Positions 1-14,373 of a DNA stretch of 64,000 nt are shown piece after piece. Origin of the DNA: Planococcus citri. Lineage: Eukaryota; Arthropoda; Insecta; Hemiptera; Pseudococcidae. The notes beneath the pieces are model-generated. The model did no database searches and was not told the origin of the DNA. It saw only the letters and a program-made list of their open reading frames with translations. The position numbers and the translations under genes were made by a program. Location: positions 64,455,350 through 64,519,349 of the forward strand of contig NC_088680.1 of NCBI RefSeq assembly GCF_950023065.1, given 5' to 3'. Positions within the stretch are counted from its first letter, which is position 1. Each line of letters begins with the position of its first letter.

Positions 1-2110
1 TAGTTCTCAAAATCAAAATTTCAGGTTGTATCTTTGAAGTTCCAACATTGAGTTGGAGTCGTCAAGTTTCGAGTCGAGTTGAAAGCACAATTCGTGATTT
101 TAATTTCAGTCAAGGCTTCAAAATGAGCCTCAAAATCGTAAAAATAAGAGTGGGAGAAGCAAAGACTTAATTTTATGGGCTCGAAAAATTTTCAAAAAAT
201 TCTTCTTCAAACTTTTTAAAAAATTTTGAAATATTTTGAATGTCTATTTATAGAAAATTTTTAATTTAAAAATTTTTTGAAAATGTTGAGAATTTTGAAA
301 ATTTTTGACAAGTTTTTAAACAGTTTTTTTTTGTGGTTTTGGATGATTTTTAAAATTTTAAAATAAATAGGACAACTTTTGAAAACTGTTGAAAATTTTT
401 GGTAAATATTGAAAAAATTTTCAAAGTTGTCATATTTATGGACGATTTTTAAAATTTCAAAATGAATCAAATAGTTTTTGAAAAAAAAATTGATATTTTG
501 CTGAAAAATTTTTTATACTTCGTTGTGCAAAAAGTGTTGAAAAATACATTAAATTCTTGAAAAACTTGAACTTTTGAAAAATTTAAATCACAATGTAAAA
601 AATAGACCATACCAAAAATTGTTGGAATTTTGAACATTTTTAACCATGTTCGGATTATTTTGAATTTTTTTTTGAACAACTTGGAGCACTTTATCAAACG
701 GTTTGGTCAATTGTGAAGATTTTTGAATAATTTAGGAGATCTTTTGATCAATTTTTGAACATAGTTTTGCAAATTATTTAAAACATGCAGAAATAAGGTA
801 AATTGAAAACTTTGGTAACAATTTAGAACAAGTTAACCCTATTTTAAAAATGAGTAATATTTTTATTATGTACCTAAATTTTGACAATTTTCATGTTTTT
901 AGCCATTTTTGAACAATTTGGATACTTTTTGAATGATTTGTTACAAACTTAAAAATTTTTAAAAATTTTACATTTTTGAAAATTTTTTAAATTTTACATT
1001 TTTGAAAATTTGAAAATTTTACATTTTTGAAAATTTTGAAAATTTTACATTTTTGAAAATTTTGAAAATTTTACATTTTTGAAAATTTTGAAAATTTTAC
1101 ATTTTTGAAAATTTTGAAAATTTTTACTCTTTGAAATTATTGAACATTTTCAGACAAATGGGTGCCAATTTTGAAAATTTTGGAGAATTAAAAATGCTAT
1201 TTATTGCATAGATAGACACTTTTTTGAAAAATTTTGAACTTTTTGCGCAAATTTGAAAATGTTGCATAACTTGGAACATTTTTTTGAGTTTTTTTGAGCA
1301 ATCCCCAAACATTTTTGGCCAATAATTTTGAACTTTTTTTTCAAAACTATAAACACATGACAAAGTTTGTGAAAAATTCAAAAATTTTTACATTCTTGAA
1401 AAGTTTTGAACATTTTTTAAATTTTTGAGCAATTTGAAATTTTCAAAAAATGGGGGAGTTTTTAGTGTATTTTGAAATTTTTTTAACGTTTTGAACGTTT
1501 TTAGACTAGGAATACTTTTGAACAATTTTGAAGATTTTTGAATAATTTCAGGACTTGTTTCCGTAATTTTTGAACACTTTTGAATATTATAATTTTGCAA
1601 AACATCAAATTTTTTTTGAATTTGAAGATTTTTGAAATAATTTGAACATTAAAATTTCTGAGAAATTTTCAACATTTTTGAATTAGGAATACTTTTAAAT
1701 AATTCTGAAGATTGTTGAATAATTTAGGACATTTTTTGAGTATTTTTGAACACTTTTTGGCCATAATTTTGCAAAATAATTTTTTTTTAATTTGAAAATT
1801 TTTGAAAAAAAATATAATGTGTTAAGTAAGTATTCAATTTCTGATGCATTTTAGAAATTTTCAAATTTGTGGAAAACATTCAATATTTTTGAACAAATGA
1901 AGATTTTAAAATGATTAAGATAATTTTTTGAACTTTTTTTCTTGACAATTTCAGATCTTTTTGACAGTTTTGGACATGGAAAACATGTACCTACATTTTT
2001 CTATCCAAAATTGAAAATTTTTGGGAACAAATGAACAATTTGGAGAGTTTTAAAAAATGTTTTCAAATATGTAATTTTGACAGAAGATTTGAAATGATTT
2101 TTTTTGAACA
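1..2110. repeat. AT-rich low-complexity tract (TTTTGAAAATTTT-type)
   Basis: Long run of degenerate TTTTTGAAAATTTT/TTGAACATTTTTG motifs. A clearer tandem of about five 26-bp units (ACATTTTTGAAAATTTTGAA plus AATTTT) lies at about 965-1125. The short Lys/Phe-rich reading frames on the minus strand come from this composition. No gene seen. Confidence 0.8.
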
Positions 2111-2474
2111 TTTTTGAACCTGCTCTCTCCATCACTCGATATTTTGCTCAGATTCAAGATATTTAATGAGGTCTCGAAGTTTCTTTGCCTGATTGAATTG
2201 TATTCAAAAGCTGGTTTATGGTTTTGTAATTGTAAATCAATCCCAATTATTCTATTTTTCCCATTGGGAGTTTAGTTATTACCAACAGTGGAAAGAATAT
2301 ACTTAACACAATCCACTCAAAATACACATTAATTTTATCAAAAATCAATTTTGATTCCAAACCAGAATTCTTAAAGCAATAAGGCCAAGTGATGTGACGT
2401 TGACGCTACTGAACCATTTTATCCGTCTTTTTTTTTTTTTTTTAAATTACGATATTGACTTTTTTTTCATAGTT

Positions 2475-2840
2475 ATTGTTATCATGTTGTTGTTGTTTTA
2501 CTATTGTTATTGTTATCGTTGTTATTGCTGTACGTATCGGTATTATTTTAATTTTTAAATAATACTGATCAGTGATCTTCATCGTTAGCATCGTTCGATG
2601 TCACTTTTGTCATCATCATCACCATCATCATCATTCTCATACCTCGTATACTCGTAGTTCACCTATATTCATCATCATCATCGTGGTCATCGTCTTCGTC
2701 TTCATCATCAATCATCATCGTCATCATTACGTCTTTTTGAGTGAGTTTTTACTTCTTTTTTTTTGTGTGTGTGTTTTTTCTCTTCTTTGTGTATACTCGT
2801 TTTACGCTTGCAATTTCACTGTCAGCTGTTTTGGCACAAA
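2475..2840. repeat. trinucleotide microsatellites (TTG/TTA then CAT)
   Basis: 2475-2535 is a degenerate (TTG)n/(TTA)n tract and 2608-2735 is a (CAT)n tract with interruptions. A small frame with eight consecutive His arises from the CAT run and is not considered a gene. Flanking 2110-2475 shows nothing beyond a T-run at 2430-2443. Confidence 0.8.
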
Positions 2841-5390
2841 ATAAGCTCAGCTTATCGAAAAGATGGATAAACTATAGCCAAGTGTGTGAACATTCAATTT
2901 GGAAAAATTAAAAATTAGGGAAAAGAAAGAAAGCGACGCTTTTTTTTTGACATTATGTTAGCCATTTTTTGTCGTTGTTATATTGTTATTGTTGATTATT
3001 TTATTGTTTTAAGATTTCTTCAAGTTGTGTACCTACTTTCACTTTTTTTTTGATCTAGTTCTACATATAAATTTTTTTGCGTACAAAATTTAAGCTATAA
3101 GGCTAGGGCACCTACCTGTACCTAATATACCTATATTATTTAGTTGAGAAAATGATAGTTACTCGTACGTTATTTAAGTAAATGGATAGGTAAGGTAGAT
3201 AGGTAGGTAAGTAAGCAAGAAATAGGTACTATAGGTGGTAGTTTATGTATGTAGATTGTATGATTCGTTGATTTATGTATGTGTATACCTCGGACATACT
3301 TATTTAGTACCTATATGTACCCGTATATGAGAAGAAAAATTGATACATTTCGATGCTCAAATCAGTAGATTATTAAGGCTATAATGGTTGTGCGTTTATT
3401 ATTATAATAATTACTATAATATTTTGTTACGCGCAATACGCAAAACACGTTAAACATGACAATTATACTTGACTTATTCATTTTTATTAACGGCGATCTT
3501 GTTGCGTGAGTTTACCATTACCATATATTATGTGTATACACTGTAATATTAATTTTTATTTACCTACATAATATATTTGTTAATATTATAGGTACTGTAT
3601 CATTTTCGTTTGTTTATTTGTTTATTCTTTTTTCTTTTTTTGTACTGTTTTCGTTGGAACTTGTTTTTGTTAGATTTAAAGTTATTTTGTACTTACAATC
3701 GTAGTTACCTTGACAAATATACGTATGCAAACGTTGCTGGTGTATTTTTTCATTTTTTTTTTTTTTTTTTTTTTTTTAGTGTGAGTAGCTCACTATTGCT
3801 ATTTTTGGTTTGAAAAATGAAAACATTTTTACTCTTGGCTCGGATGTTCTCTTGAGGAATGGGCCATTTTTATTTTTATTTTATTTTATTTATTGGGTCA
3901 GCCCTGAGATGACTGTAAAATTTAAAATCTACTTACCTACTTTCCCATTCACTGAATAGGTAGTTCTTGCCTCAAAATCTTGATCACATTCAAATCCCTC
4001 AAAGTATGTACCTACACAAATCAGTGAAAATAATGGAAACTAGACATTGATCATTTTTCATGTTTTAAATTTTTATTTTTACTTATACGAATATTATTGT
4101 ATGTATACAAATGAATAAACGAAACAAGAATATAAGAAAAACGTAATTGCATATTTAAATTGGTGTCAGATGTCGTTTTTTGGTCCCTGTACACGCTGAG
4201 ATTTTCAACATAACACAATACAACATAACATAACGTAACATAACATAACAAAACAACAAAACAAAACATACAAGTAACTTACACTTGTACTTATGTGAGC
4301 TACAAGTATGTACCTATATAATGCATACTCGTCTAATGCGTACAGCAGCTTACAAATTAGGTAATTTCAACTATGCAATGCGAAAGTATTGACTCGAGTA
4401 ACCTACACTCCTAAAGTGAGTACGTAGAAGTAATTTCTGGCACACGTATAAGTAATAATACATTTTATCTACGTGTATAATTGCAATACGTAGAAACGCA
4501 TTCGAAACCCCGAGTTCTAAACTTGGGTGAGCACTCAATTTTTATGGGGCAAGTAAGTATGCACTTAAATAATTATTAGTTCACTGACAGCTGCAAAAAA
4601 AAAGTTTTGAATTCTAATCCCAAACAGTAGAGACAGAACTTGAAATGTTTTCTAGAATGAATAAACTCTATAGTAAAATTGTATGTGATAGAAAAAAGTA
4701 TTTCGCCATTCAGCCCAGAAAAAATTGAAATGAAACCGTTATCTTTTTCTTCGGGAGCTTCCAGAGGAATTTTGGAAATTTCAGTTTTTGAAAAAAGAAT
4801 GCCTCAAACGTTGTTTAAATGAATTTTGGCACGCACAGATGCCCCTCCAGTCATCTCAAAATGTCGAAAATAAAGCATAAACTAAATTTCAAATTTAATT
4901 GGGTAGGTAAAATTTTGTAGAAATTTTGATTTTAAAAATTTTTTAGAGGCTCGACCTAAGCTCCTCAAAATGGCTCGAAACTGTTTCCAATCAATTTTCC
5001 AGGTCAAAAATAGACTACCACTAAATTTTCAGTATTCTGGCTGAATTGGGTAAAATTTGGATTTTTCAGTTTTTTGGCCCTTTGGACCCTTGATTTTCAA
5101 ACATAGCCCAAAACTCCAAAAAATGAACTTTGAGACCTACAATATTGGCCAGAAGTGCCCCATCTAAAATTAGATTTTTTTACTGAAAAATGATTTTTGA
5201 GTTACAATCAACCTATCCAGCTTTACCTGTTGTTCAGAAATTTTTGACACGTAAGGTGGTGATTAAAATAAGACTAGAATTAAGTACAGTTTTCTAAACT
5301 GAAAATATGATTTCATTTTATAGCTTTTTTGTCTACCTATCCCTGATTAAATTCAGACTCCCCCTCTCGGCTTCCTTGAATTGGCGATCA
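2840..5390. other. no gene recognised; unique AT-rich DNA with short microsatellites
   Basis: Contains TAGGTA-type tracts around 3185-3230, a long T-run at about 3753-3777, and a pentanucleotide ATAAC tract at 4207-4268. 4600-5330 reads like an old decayed repeat. No convincing exon on either strand. Confidence 0.6.
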
Positions 5391-5394
5391 GAAT

Positions 5395-8030
5395 ATGATC
5401 AGACTAGATCAGATCACATCAGATTAGAGCAAATCAGATCAGATTAGAGCAAATCAGATCAGATAGATCATATCAGATCAGATCAAATTAGATCAGATCA
5501 AATTAGATCAGATCAGAACAAATCAGACCTGATCGCATCAGATCAGATTAAATCGAACCAGAACAGATCAGATCAGATCAAATCAGATCCATCATATCAG
5601 ATCAAATCAGACCAGATCATATCGCATCAGGTCAGATTATATAATATCAGATCAGATAACATCTGATAAGATAAGATCAGATCACATCAGGTCACATCAG
5701 ATCGCATCAAATCAGATCAAATTGCCTCAGATAAGATTGTATATTATCAGATCATATTACATCAGATAAGATCAGAACAGATCACATCAGATTAGGTACC
5801 TACATCGGATAATATAATATTGCATCAGATCAGATTAGATTATATAATATTGCATCAGACCAGATCATATCGCATCAGATCAGATTATATAATATCAGAT
5901 CAGATTACATCAGATAAGATAAGATCAGATCAGATCAGATCGCATCAGATCAGTTCAGATCGCATCAGATCAGATCAGATTATATATCATCAGATCTTAC
6001 TACATCGAATAATATCAGAACAGATCACATCAGTTAGGTACATCAGATTATATAATATTGCATCAGACTGATCAGATCAGATCGCATCAGATCAGCTCAT
6101 ATTACATCTTACATTAGATAAGATCAGAACAGAACAGATCAAATCAGATCAAATTAGAATGGATCAGATCGGATTGCATCAGATAAGATATGATAAGATC
6201 AGAACATGACCGACCAGGTAAGATCAGATCCACTTGTTCATTGGATTAGATTTGTTCCGGCCTGATCAGATGATGAAATGTGATCAAATCTGATTACATT
6301 TGATCAGCTCATATTCAACCAATTTGAAAAATCGGTTTAGATTTGTTGGATTATTTTTAATCATAATATGATCAGATCAGATCAGATCAGATCAGATCAG
6401 ATTACATCAGATAAGATCAGATCAGAACAGATCAGATGAAATCGCATCAAATCAGATTATATATTATCAGATCATATTACATCAGATAGGATCAGAACAG
6501 ATCAGATCACATCGCATTACATCAGATAAGATATGGTAATAACAGATCAGATCAGATCAGCTTTGTATGTTCATTGGATTAGATTTCTTCAGGCCTAATC
6601 TGATGATGAAATGTGATCATATCTGATTAAATCTGACCAGCTCACATTCTCATTCTACCAATTTGATAAATTTGATTAGATTTGTTGGATTACATCTGAT
6701 CAGAATATGATCAGATCAGATCAGACCAGACTATGATCAGATCAGATCAGAATATGATCAGATCAGATCAGACTATGGTCAGATCGGATCAGACTATGGT
6801 CAGATCGGATCAGACTATGGTCAGATCGGATCAGACTATGGTCAGATAGGATCAGACTATGGTCAGATCGGATTAGACTATGGTCAGATCGGATCAGACT
6901 ATGGTCAGATCGGATCAGAATATGATCAGATCAGTTCAGAATATGATCAGATCAGAATGTGATCAGATCAGACCAGACTATGATCGGATAAGATCAGAAT
7001 TTGATCAGATCAGATCAGAATTTGATCAGATCAGATCAGACTACGATCAGATTATGATCAGATCAGATCAGATCAGATCAGACTATGGTCAGATCAGATC
7101 AGAATATGATCAGATCAGATCAACATCAATACGTTCATTCGATCCAATTTGATGTGATCAGATTTAATGAAATAAGAGAGTTGTGATTGGATTACAGATC
7201 TGTTCTAATCCAATATTATAAAAAAATGTGATCTGATCATATCTGAGCTGATCTGAGCAGATCACGTTTGACCAGTTTGATATAATCTCCACCAAATATG
7301 ATAATCAGATCAGATCAGATCAGATCCGCACAATCCATCGGGTCTGATCTGATCTGATTAATTGTAATCAGATAAGAAAGTTCTGACATCATCGGATCTG
7401 TTCAGACCCGATCAGATGAGAAAATGTGATCAGATCTGATTAAGTGTGATCAGGTCACAGTTGACTAATTTGATCAAATCTTATTAGATTTGTTGGATTA
7501 TATCAAATCACAATATGATCGGATCAGATCAGATCCACACATTCATCGTGATCAGATCCAATTGGATGCGATTGATCAGATCAACTGAAACCTGACCAGA
7601 TATCGATCTGATTCAATCATTTTTCTCGAGCATGTGCTTGCTTATCTGAGCACCCAGTAGAAAGTGATGATATTTTCTGATCAGAACAGACCAGATCTGA
7701 GTAGGTATTCCCTGGATCTGGTTCAATCTGACCAGATTTAATCAGCCAAGTTAGCCAAGTGTTAGATCTGTTTGGATCTGATCAGATACAGTTTTTTTTT
7801 TTCAAATGCACATCTAAAACCACAATATCTACCCAAAAGAAAGTGATCAGATCAGTTCAGACTTTAGATGCGATCAAAAGGTTTAAATAACCGTTTGATC
7901 AGATCTTTTGAATTTCTTCAAGGTAAGTTTCCATTCCAATAATTTTTTTGTTCAGATAAGCGGATACCAAATCAAATCTGCTCAGACACGAATTACGATC
8001 AATTTCTTGATCTGATCAGATTCAATCCCC
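5395..8030. repeat. GATCA satellite, block 1
   Basis: Thousands of bases built on the pentamer GATCA (ATCAG/AGATC register), with variants. Purest at 6366-6410 and 6715-7110; the stretch 6770-6920 has a 24-bp subunit (GATCGGATCAGACTATGGTC form). From about 7200 the strand sense becomes mixed (TGATC) and the array decays. Small frames rich in RSDQ are translations of the pentamer. Confidence 0.92.
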
Positions 8031-8039
8031 CCCTTGCTG

Positions 8040-10360
8040 AGTAATCAAATTAAAGCTTTTTGACCTTAGAAAGCTGTGCTCCTCCGCCCTATACTCATAA
8101 ATTAAACAAATTCAATTGCACCGTTTCCACTAAAAATTATACCTCAACCAATAATTTACATCGAATAGGTCACTAACATAATTGACATGTCACCTCAACT
8201 ATTTATATAAATTTTCTAACGAGTACTTTTTCAGCTCTCGCTGCCACTACTGCTTCGCTAGGCACTTATTAGCCATTGAAATTAAGAAAAGAGTGAGAGT
8301 GCAGGCCTGCAGGCAAACGCAGTGGTTAGTATTGTTTTTAAAGACTGGACCAGGAAAGCAATTAGACAATTCTCTCTTTTTAGGTAAACAAAATTGACTT
8401 TCAAGTTGAAAAAATTATTACCAACAGTTGAATTTTTTTTTCAATTTAGTTTTAAAAATTCATGGTTTGCCCCTCACTCCTTATAATAATTTTTCTTCGA
8501 TCTAATTCCTATCGGAATTATCTACATAAGACTTATCTATAGGTAAATGAGCTTCCCAAAAATGGGCAATATTTCAATGTATGCAACGCATTATACTCTT
8601 TTTGAAATTATACAAACTACATTATTCCTATTGTACTATTGTAAATCAATGTGCACTATTCTTTTCGTGCATTAAACTGATTCGTATACCTAATACCTAT
8701 ACCTAATGCTTACTCGCCTATCTATAGCACCAGTGATGGGCGCTTTAGGTTTTTTTTTTGGCCATTCGTTCCACTTGAATAACTTTTATTACCAATTTCG
8801 TTCTTTACTTCGTTGAAAAAACAATGTTGGAAAACCTCGCCTTGATTTAGGACCTTGTAAAAGTACATAGTATAGGTAACCAAGTGTTGTAGACCTCGAG
8901 TAGGTATTATACGTGTAAAGAAACTTTTGGCAAAAAAAAAATTAGGGGAAAGGTTCGATTTATTCTCCCGCAAACTGTAAACCGTTCGCGAACACGTCCA
9001 TCACTGTCTAAAAAGTACCTACTTAGGTACTTTTACCTATCGATAGGTACGTAAACAAAAAAATATATATATGAGGGGGAGAAAAGTACAATTAATATAC
9101 ACTTAAGAAATCTATGTAAAAAAAAACTTGAAATAAAAGAGGGGAAAAAAAGAACAAGAGAAAAGATACTACGTAATCTACATACAGTATAGTATATAAG
9201 TACAATAATCAAGTTTAATACGTTTATAAAAAAAAGACGTAAAACAAACAAAAAACAAAATAAACACGTTCATAGCCTCGTTAGCTCGTCTAATTGAGAA
9301 TATAAGTAGGTAAGGCGAGGTAACCTATACCCATTTATACATTTTAAAGTTTTCTTTAACAATAGGTAAAAATAATTCCTAAACAAGAAAGGAAGATAAC
9401 AACGATCACTTTTTTAACTATATAATGTAAATACAATACCTATATATTGCCTACACGTACGCCTAGACGCGCGTACAGTAATATAAAATCAAATTTGACT
9501 TACTTAACATACGAGTAATAAACACTGTAATTATACTGTACTTGAACGTGTATGGAACATGGCCGATTCGTCGCAATAAAAAAGGATATTAATTAATGGA
9601 TAATGGATCTTGTAGGAGAGATATAACTCGAATTTTATATTCGCAAAAAGGTTAGGCACTTACAGAATTTAATTATCTTTAGTGTTCTGGAAGTAATTAA
9701 AATCCGAATAATTTATTGTTTGTAATAATTATTGTACTTATTGAATTTCTCGACAACTGTACTGGTATTTCGAGTACGAGTAAGAGAATGTAAAAAGGAC
9801 ATTTTTATTTGGGAATTAATTTTTCAACAAGATCCGCCTTTTATTTCAACGAATTTCGAGCCGATGAATTTTAGCTAGAAATTGTAATAAAAACGTTCAA
9901 TGCCAAGTTTTTATAGATTTCGTTTTAAGAAGGTTCGAAATTTGATTACTGATGAAGGATTTTTCAAGTCGAAAAGTGTCGATATGAAGCTATAAATATA
10001 TTGTAAATTGATGGGTAATCGAAACCTGCGATTATGTAGAACAGGAGTTAATTGACGAATTGACTATTTTTGAGAGCATTTCAATAATCCCATTCGTACA
10101 TAATCGATTATTCTGGTCAACTGATCGAGTAAAAACTACAAAATTACCTATTTATTCTGCCAAAATTATACCTATACTGTGAGAAAACATATCGAATTTG
10201 GAAACAAGCTTTGCTCACGTTCTCCATCCATCTAAATTTCGCTTAAATTGAATTAAATTGTTAATTAAATTTCATTTAAAGATTGAGGGAAAAAACGATG
10301 AAATTTAATTTAATTTATCGTTACAGTATTAGAAACCCATTATAAAAAAATGATGTGAAA
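8040..10360. other. no gene recognised; unique AT-rich DNA
   Basis: Ordinary AT-rich sequence with TACCTA/AGGTA microsatellite traces. A CTTTTTCAG site near 8226-8234 is followed by GC-richer DNA, but there is no convincing donor or family match. Nothing else supportable. Confidence 0.5.
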
Positions 10361-10362
10361 TA

Positions 10363-10560
10363 AGTTGCCTACCCAGTTCGCCGTAAATACGAACAAGTGA
10401 TGTAGAATAAATTGCCTACTCAGTTCGCCGTAAATACGAATTATTGTTTTTTAGCCTACGATATTCTGAATATAGACGGTAAAAACGTACTTTAACGAGG
10501 TCATTTGAGAGTCTGTGACGGTCCTTGCTTCCCCCTCTTGTCAACCCTCCCTTTCCGTGC
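10363..10560. repeat. dispersed repeat with CAGTTCGCCGTAAATACGAA core, two tandem copies
   Basis: The motif TTGCCTAC(C/T)CAGTTCGCC followed by GTAAATACGAA occurs twice (10365-10392 and 10411-10440). The following sequence (TTTGAGAGTCTGTGACGG region) resembles 49024-49170, where the same core is followed by TTTGAGAGTCTGCGAC. The core is also in the 65-bp palindrome at 38282-38346. Confidence 0.7.
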
Positions 10561-10739
10561 ATTTTTCATCCCTTTCAGTTTCCTCTTTTCTTCTTTCGAG
10601 TAATTTTTTCACAAACACTTTTTTTTGGCCTGAGGACTTGCAATTTTGTTCGGAATTTTTTTATGGGGTTCGCTGTCGGTGGATAGGGTTAGAAACTACC
10701 ACAAACCATTTCGGGCCCCCTTCCCCCCTAGCTTCGTAA

Positions 10740-11640
10740 AAAGTGAAGGTCTCCATGCATCAATTTTTCTATTTTTTTCGTATCAATTTCAAAGCAAAAA
10801 CCTGCAAAATGAATTCAGTTGAAGTTGGAGTATTTGAATTTTTTTTTGGGATTGCTGAATTTTTATCAAAGGACAAATCTGAGGGTTACCGATTAAAAAT
10901 TTGGGAAAAAATTTCGTACCAATGTACATTTTTTTAAACTCGTATTTAGATCTGTCTGAGTTTCGTTCAAGAATCTCAGGTCAAGCCCCCCCCCCTTTCC
11001 AATTTTAAGGAAAATTTTGAAAAAAAAAATGAAAATATGTGGCATATCGTTTATTATGATTTTGTCAACACTGAGTTCGAATTTTGACTTAATTTTTTGA
11101 TTTGGGCCCCCTGACCTCCGCAATGAATCCGCAAATTTGGAAAAAAATGACAAAGAGTGACTTATGGTTTGTTATCAGGGTTTTGGAAGTTTTGATTTCA
11201 AATTATTCTTTTGATACGAACCTCTCAAAAGTTAGACTAAGCTCAAAAATCTTTAAAAAATTGAAAAATTTGGAAGACTCATAATTGGCCAAGTTTTTGG
11301 GAGCGCTGACTTTGAATTTTGTCTCAATGTTTTGATACGAACACACTAAGCTCCAAAAAGTACAATCATGAATTTCAAAAAAAAAAAAAATGAAGAATTT
11401 GAGTGACCTACGAGTTATTGACTTTTTTGAAGTGCTTAATTTCAAATTTCAAGTCATTTATTCGATACAAGTCTCATAAGTTCGACCATTAGGATTACAA
11501 ATCAATCCCCCTCTCCCCTCCAATGAAAATCGAGTGCCCCTGAGCTGCTGGATTTTTGGAGAGTTTAAACTTCAACTCCATTTTTTGATGTTTATTATGA
11601 GTCCACTAAATCCCATAAAAACTACCAAATTTAGAAGAAG
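10740..11640. other. no gene recognised; decayed repeat-like DNA
   Basis: AT-rich sequence with recurrent TTTCGAATTT/GAAAAATT words and short C-runs (e.g. 10987-10994). The short reading frames on both strands overlap one another and show no family resemblance. Confidence 0.5.
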
Positions 11641-11649
11641 AATCCGAAT

Positions 11650-13990
11650 GGGTTCAATTTTATTTGGTTTGATCAGAATTTTGATCAGATTAGAACTGTC
11701 CAAACTTGGTCAGATTCAATAGGAGAGACCTGATTGTATCTGACTAGATCTGATAAGATTCGAATATTCCATAGATCCAATTTGTTCTGGTCATCAGAAC
11801 GATTTGATTAAAAAAGATCTGTTGAGACTCGATCAGATCCAATAGGGAAACCTGATTGGATCTGATCACATCTGAAGAGATTTGATCAGACTTCATTGAT
11901 CAGACTCAGACTATGTCAGATCTGATCAGATTCGAATATTCCATGTATCCAATAATTTTACCTAGTCAGATCGAAGTTCTGATCGGATTCGATTTATTCA
12001 TACCGGGTCAGATCCGATAAAGACGTCCTGATTGGATCTGATCACATCAGTACAGATTTTATCAGATCATGTCAGATCAGATCAGATCAGATACATGATC
12101 AGATCCGATCAGATACACGATCCGATCAGATCAGATACATGATCCGATCAGATCAGAACATTCTATGGATCCAATTTCACTTACTCATATCGAGGTTTTG
12201 ATCGGATTAGCTGATCAGATCCAATTAGGGAAACTTGATTGGACTTGAGAAGATTTGAACATATCCGATCATACATGAAAAATAAGACCAGAGACTAGAT
12301 CAGATCCGGATGTTCTATGGATTTAATTTGACCTCGTCAGATCCAAGTTTTGATAGGATTTATTCTTAGGCTTGATCAGCTGAAATTGGGGGAATTTGAT
12401 TAGATCTGATCATATCTGTACAGATTTTATCAGATCATGTCAGACCAGATCGGATCCTGATCAGATCAGAATATTCCATGGATCCAATTCCACTTAGTCA
12501 GATCGAGGTTTTGATCGGATTAGCTGATCAGATCCAATAAGGGAAACTTGATTGGGCTTTGAGATGATTTGAACCGATCCGATTATACCTGATTGATGAG
12601 ACCAGCTCAGATCTGATTAGATCTAATCAAATCTGATCAGATTCAGATGTTCTATGGATTCAATTTGACCTTGTCAGATCCATGTTTTGATCTGATTTAT
12701 TATTTTTAGACTTGATCAGCTGAAATTGGGGAAATTTGATCGGATCTGATCATGCCGGACCAGATCAGATCCTGATCAGATCAGAACATTCTATGGATCC
12801 AATTTCACTTATAGTCAGATCGAGGTTTTGATCGGATTAGCTGATCAGATCCAATAAGGGAAACTTGACTGTACTCTGAGATTTGAACAGATCCGATTAT
12901 ACCTGATTGATGAGACCAGCTCAGATCTGATCAGATCTGATCAATTCTGATCAGGTCCAGATGTTCTATGGATTAAATTTGACCTTGTCAGATCCATGTG
13001 TTGATCTGATTTATTATTTTTAGACTTGATCAGCTGAAATTGGGGAAATTTGATTGGATCTGATCATGCCAGACCAGATCAGATGCTGATCAGATCAGAA
13101 CATTCCATGGATCCGATTTCACTTAGTCAGATCGTGGTTTCGATCGGATTAGCTGATCAGATCCAATAAGGGAAACTTGATTGGACTTGAGAAGATTTGA
13201 ACAGATCCGATCATACCTGATTGATGAGACCAGACCAGATCTGATCATATCCGGATGTTCCATGGATTTAATTTGACCTCGTCAGATCCTAGATTTGATC
13301 AGATTTATTCTTTTTAGGCTTGATCAGCTTAAATTGGGGAAATTTGATTGGATCTGATCACATCAGTACAGATTTTATCAGATCATGTCGGACCAGATCG
13401 GATCCTGATCAGATCAGAATATTCCATGGATCCAATTTCACTTGGACAGATCGAGGTTTTAATCGGATTTTCTGATCAGATCCAATAAGGGAAACTTGAT
13501 TGGACTTGAGAAGATTTGAACAGATCCGATCATTCCTGATTGATGAGACCAGATAAGACCACATCAGATCTGATCAGATCCGGATGTTTCATGGATTTAA
13601 TTTGACCTCGTCAGATCCAAGTTTTGATCGGATTTATTATTTTTAGACTTGGCCAGCTGAAATTGAGGAGATTTGATTGGATCTGACCAGATATGAATAG
13701 ATCTGATTGATCAGACCTGATCAGATCTCATCAGATCCGGATATTCCATGAATCGACTTTGACTTGGTCAGATGAAAGTTTTGATCGAATTCAGCATAAT
13801 GTTCAGATTTGACCAGATGAAAGAGAGGAGATCCGATTGGACCTCATCAGATCTGAACAGATCTAATCATACGTGATTGATTTGATCAGATCCGTACATT
13901 CTTTGGCCCAATTAGATATGGCAATTTCTAATCAAATCAGAGAGTTTTAATCAGATTAGATCAGTTGAAGCCTGATCAGATTCAATTTCT
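11650..13990. repeat. GATCA satellite, block 2, with ~315-bp higher-order repeat
   Basis: GATCAGATC-type sequence organised into a longer unit. The landmark ATGGATCC followed by (A/G)ATT(T/C)CAC recurs at 12165, 12478, 12793, 13107 and 13426, spacings 313, 315, 314 and 319 bp. Each unit holds conserved non-GATC segments such as CTGATCAGATCCAATAAGGG and GATTGATGAGACCAG. Edges are more divergent. Confidence 0.9.
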
Positions 13991-14373
13991 TCTCCTTGAG
14001 GTTGTTTTTTAATGGCTTTTTAGAAGTACTGATTTCAAATTTCAACTCAATTTTTTTATTTGTGTCTTCTGATGATCACGATAATCCCAAACTTCAAAAA
14101 ATGAATAAATACCCAATTCAAATACACGTTTTTTTATGTTTTTGAACTCAATTTTTTTATTTTAATCTACTGGAAGTCACACTGAGCTTCTGAATTTCGA
14201 AATAAAAATGAAATATTTGAGAAATCTGAGTTTTAATGAATCTTTTCGATCGCTGATTTCGAATTTCGAGTTATTTCTTGAATACGAGTTTTCAATAAAG
14301 CCTCACAATAAGCTCATAAAATTAAAAAAAAATTGAAAAATTTCATTTTTAAAAATTTTTTTGAAGAGCAAAT

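Noticed and set aside
2572..2844. Small frame with eight histidines
   Set aside because: Translation of a (CAT)n microsatellite.
5820..7152. Frames rich in Ile-Arg-Ser-Asp-Gln
   Set aside because: Translations of the GATCA pentamer satellite.
8226..8340. Possible plus-strand exon after a CTTTTTCAG site
   Set aside because: No clear donor, no family resemblance and no second exon to join it to.
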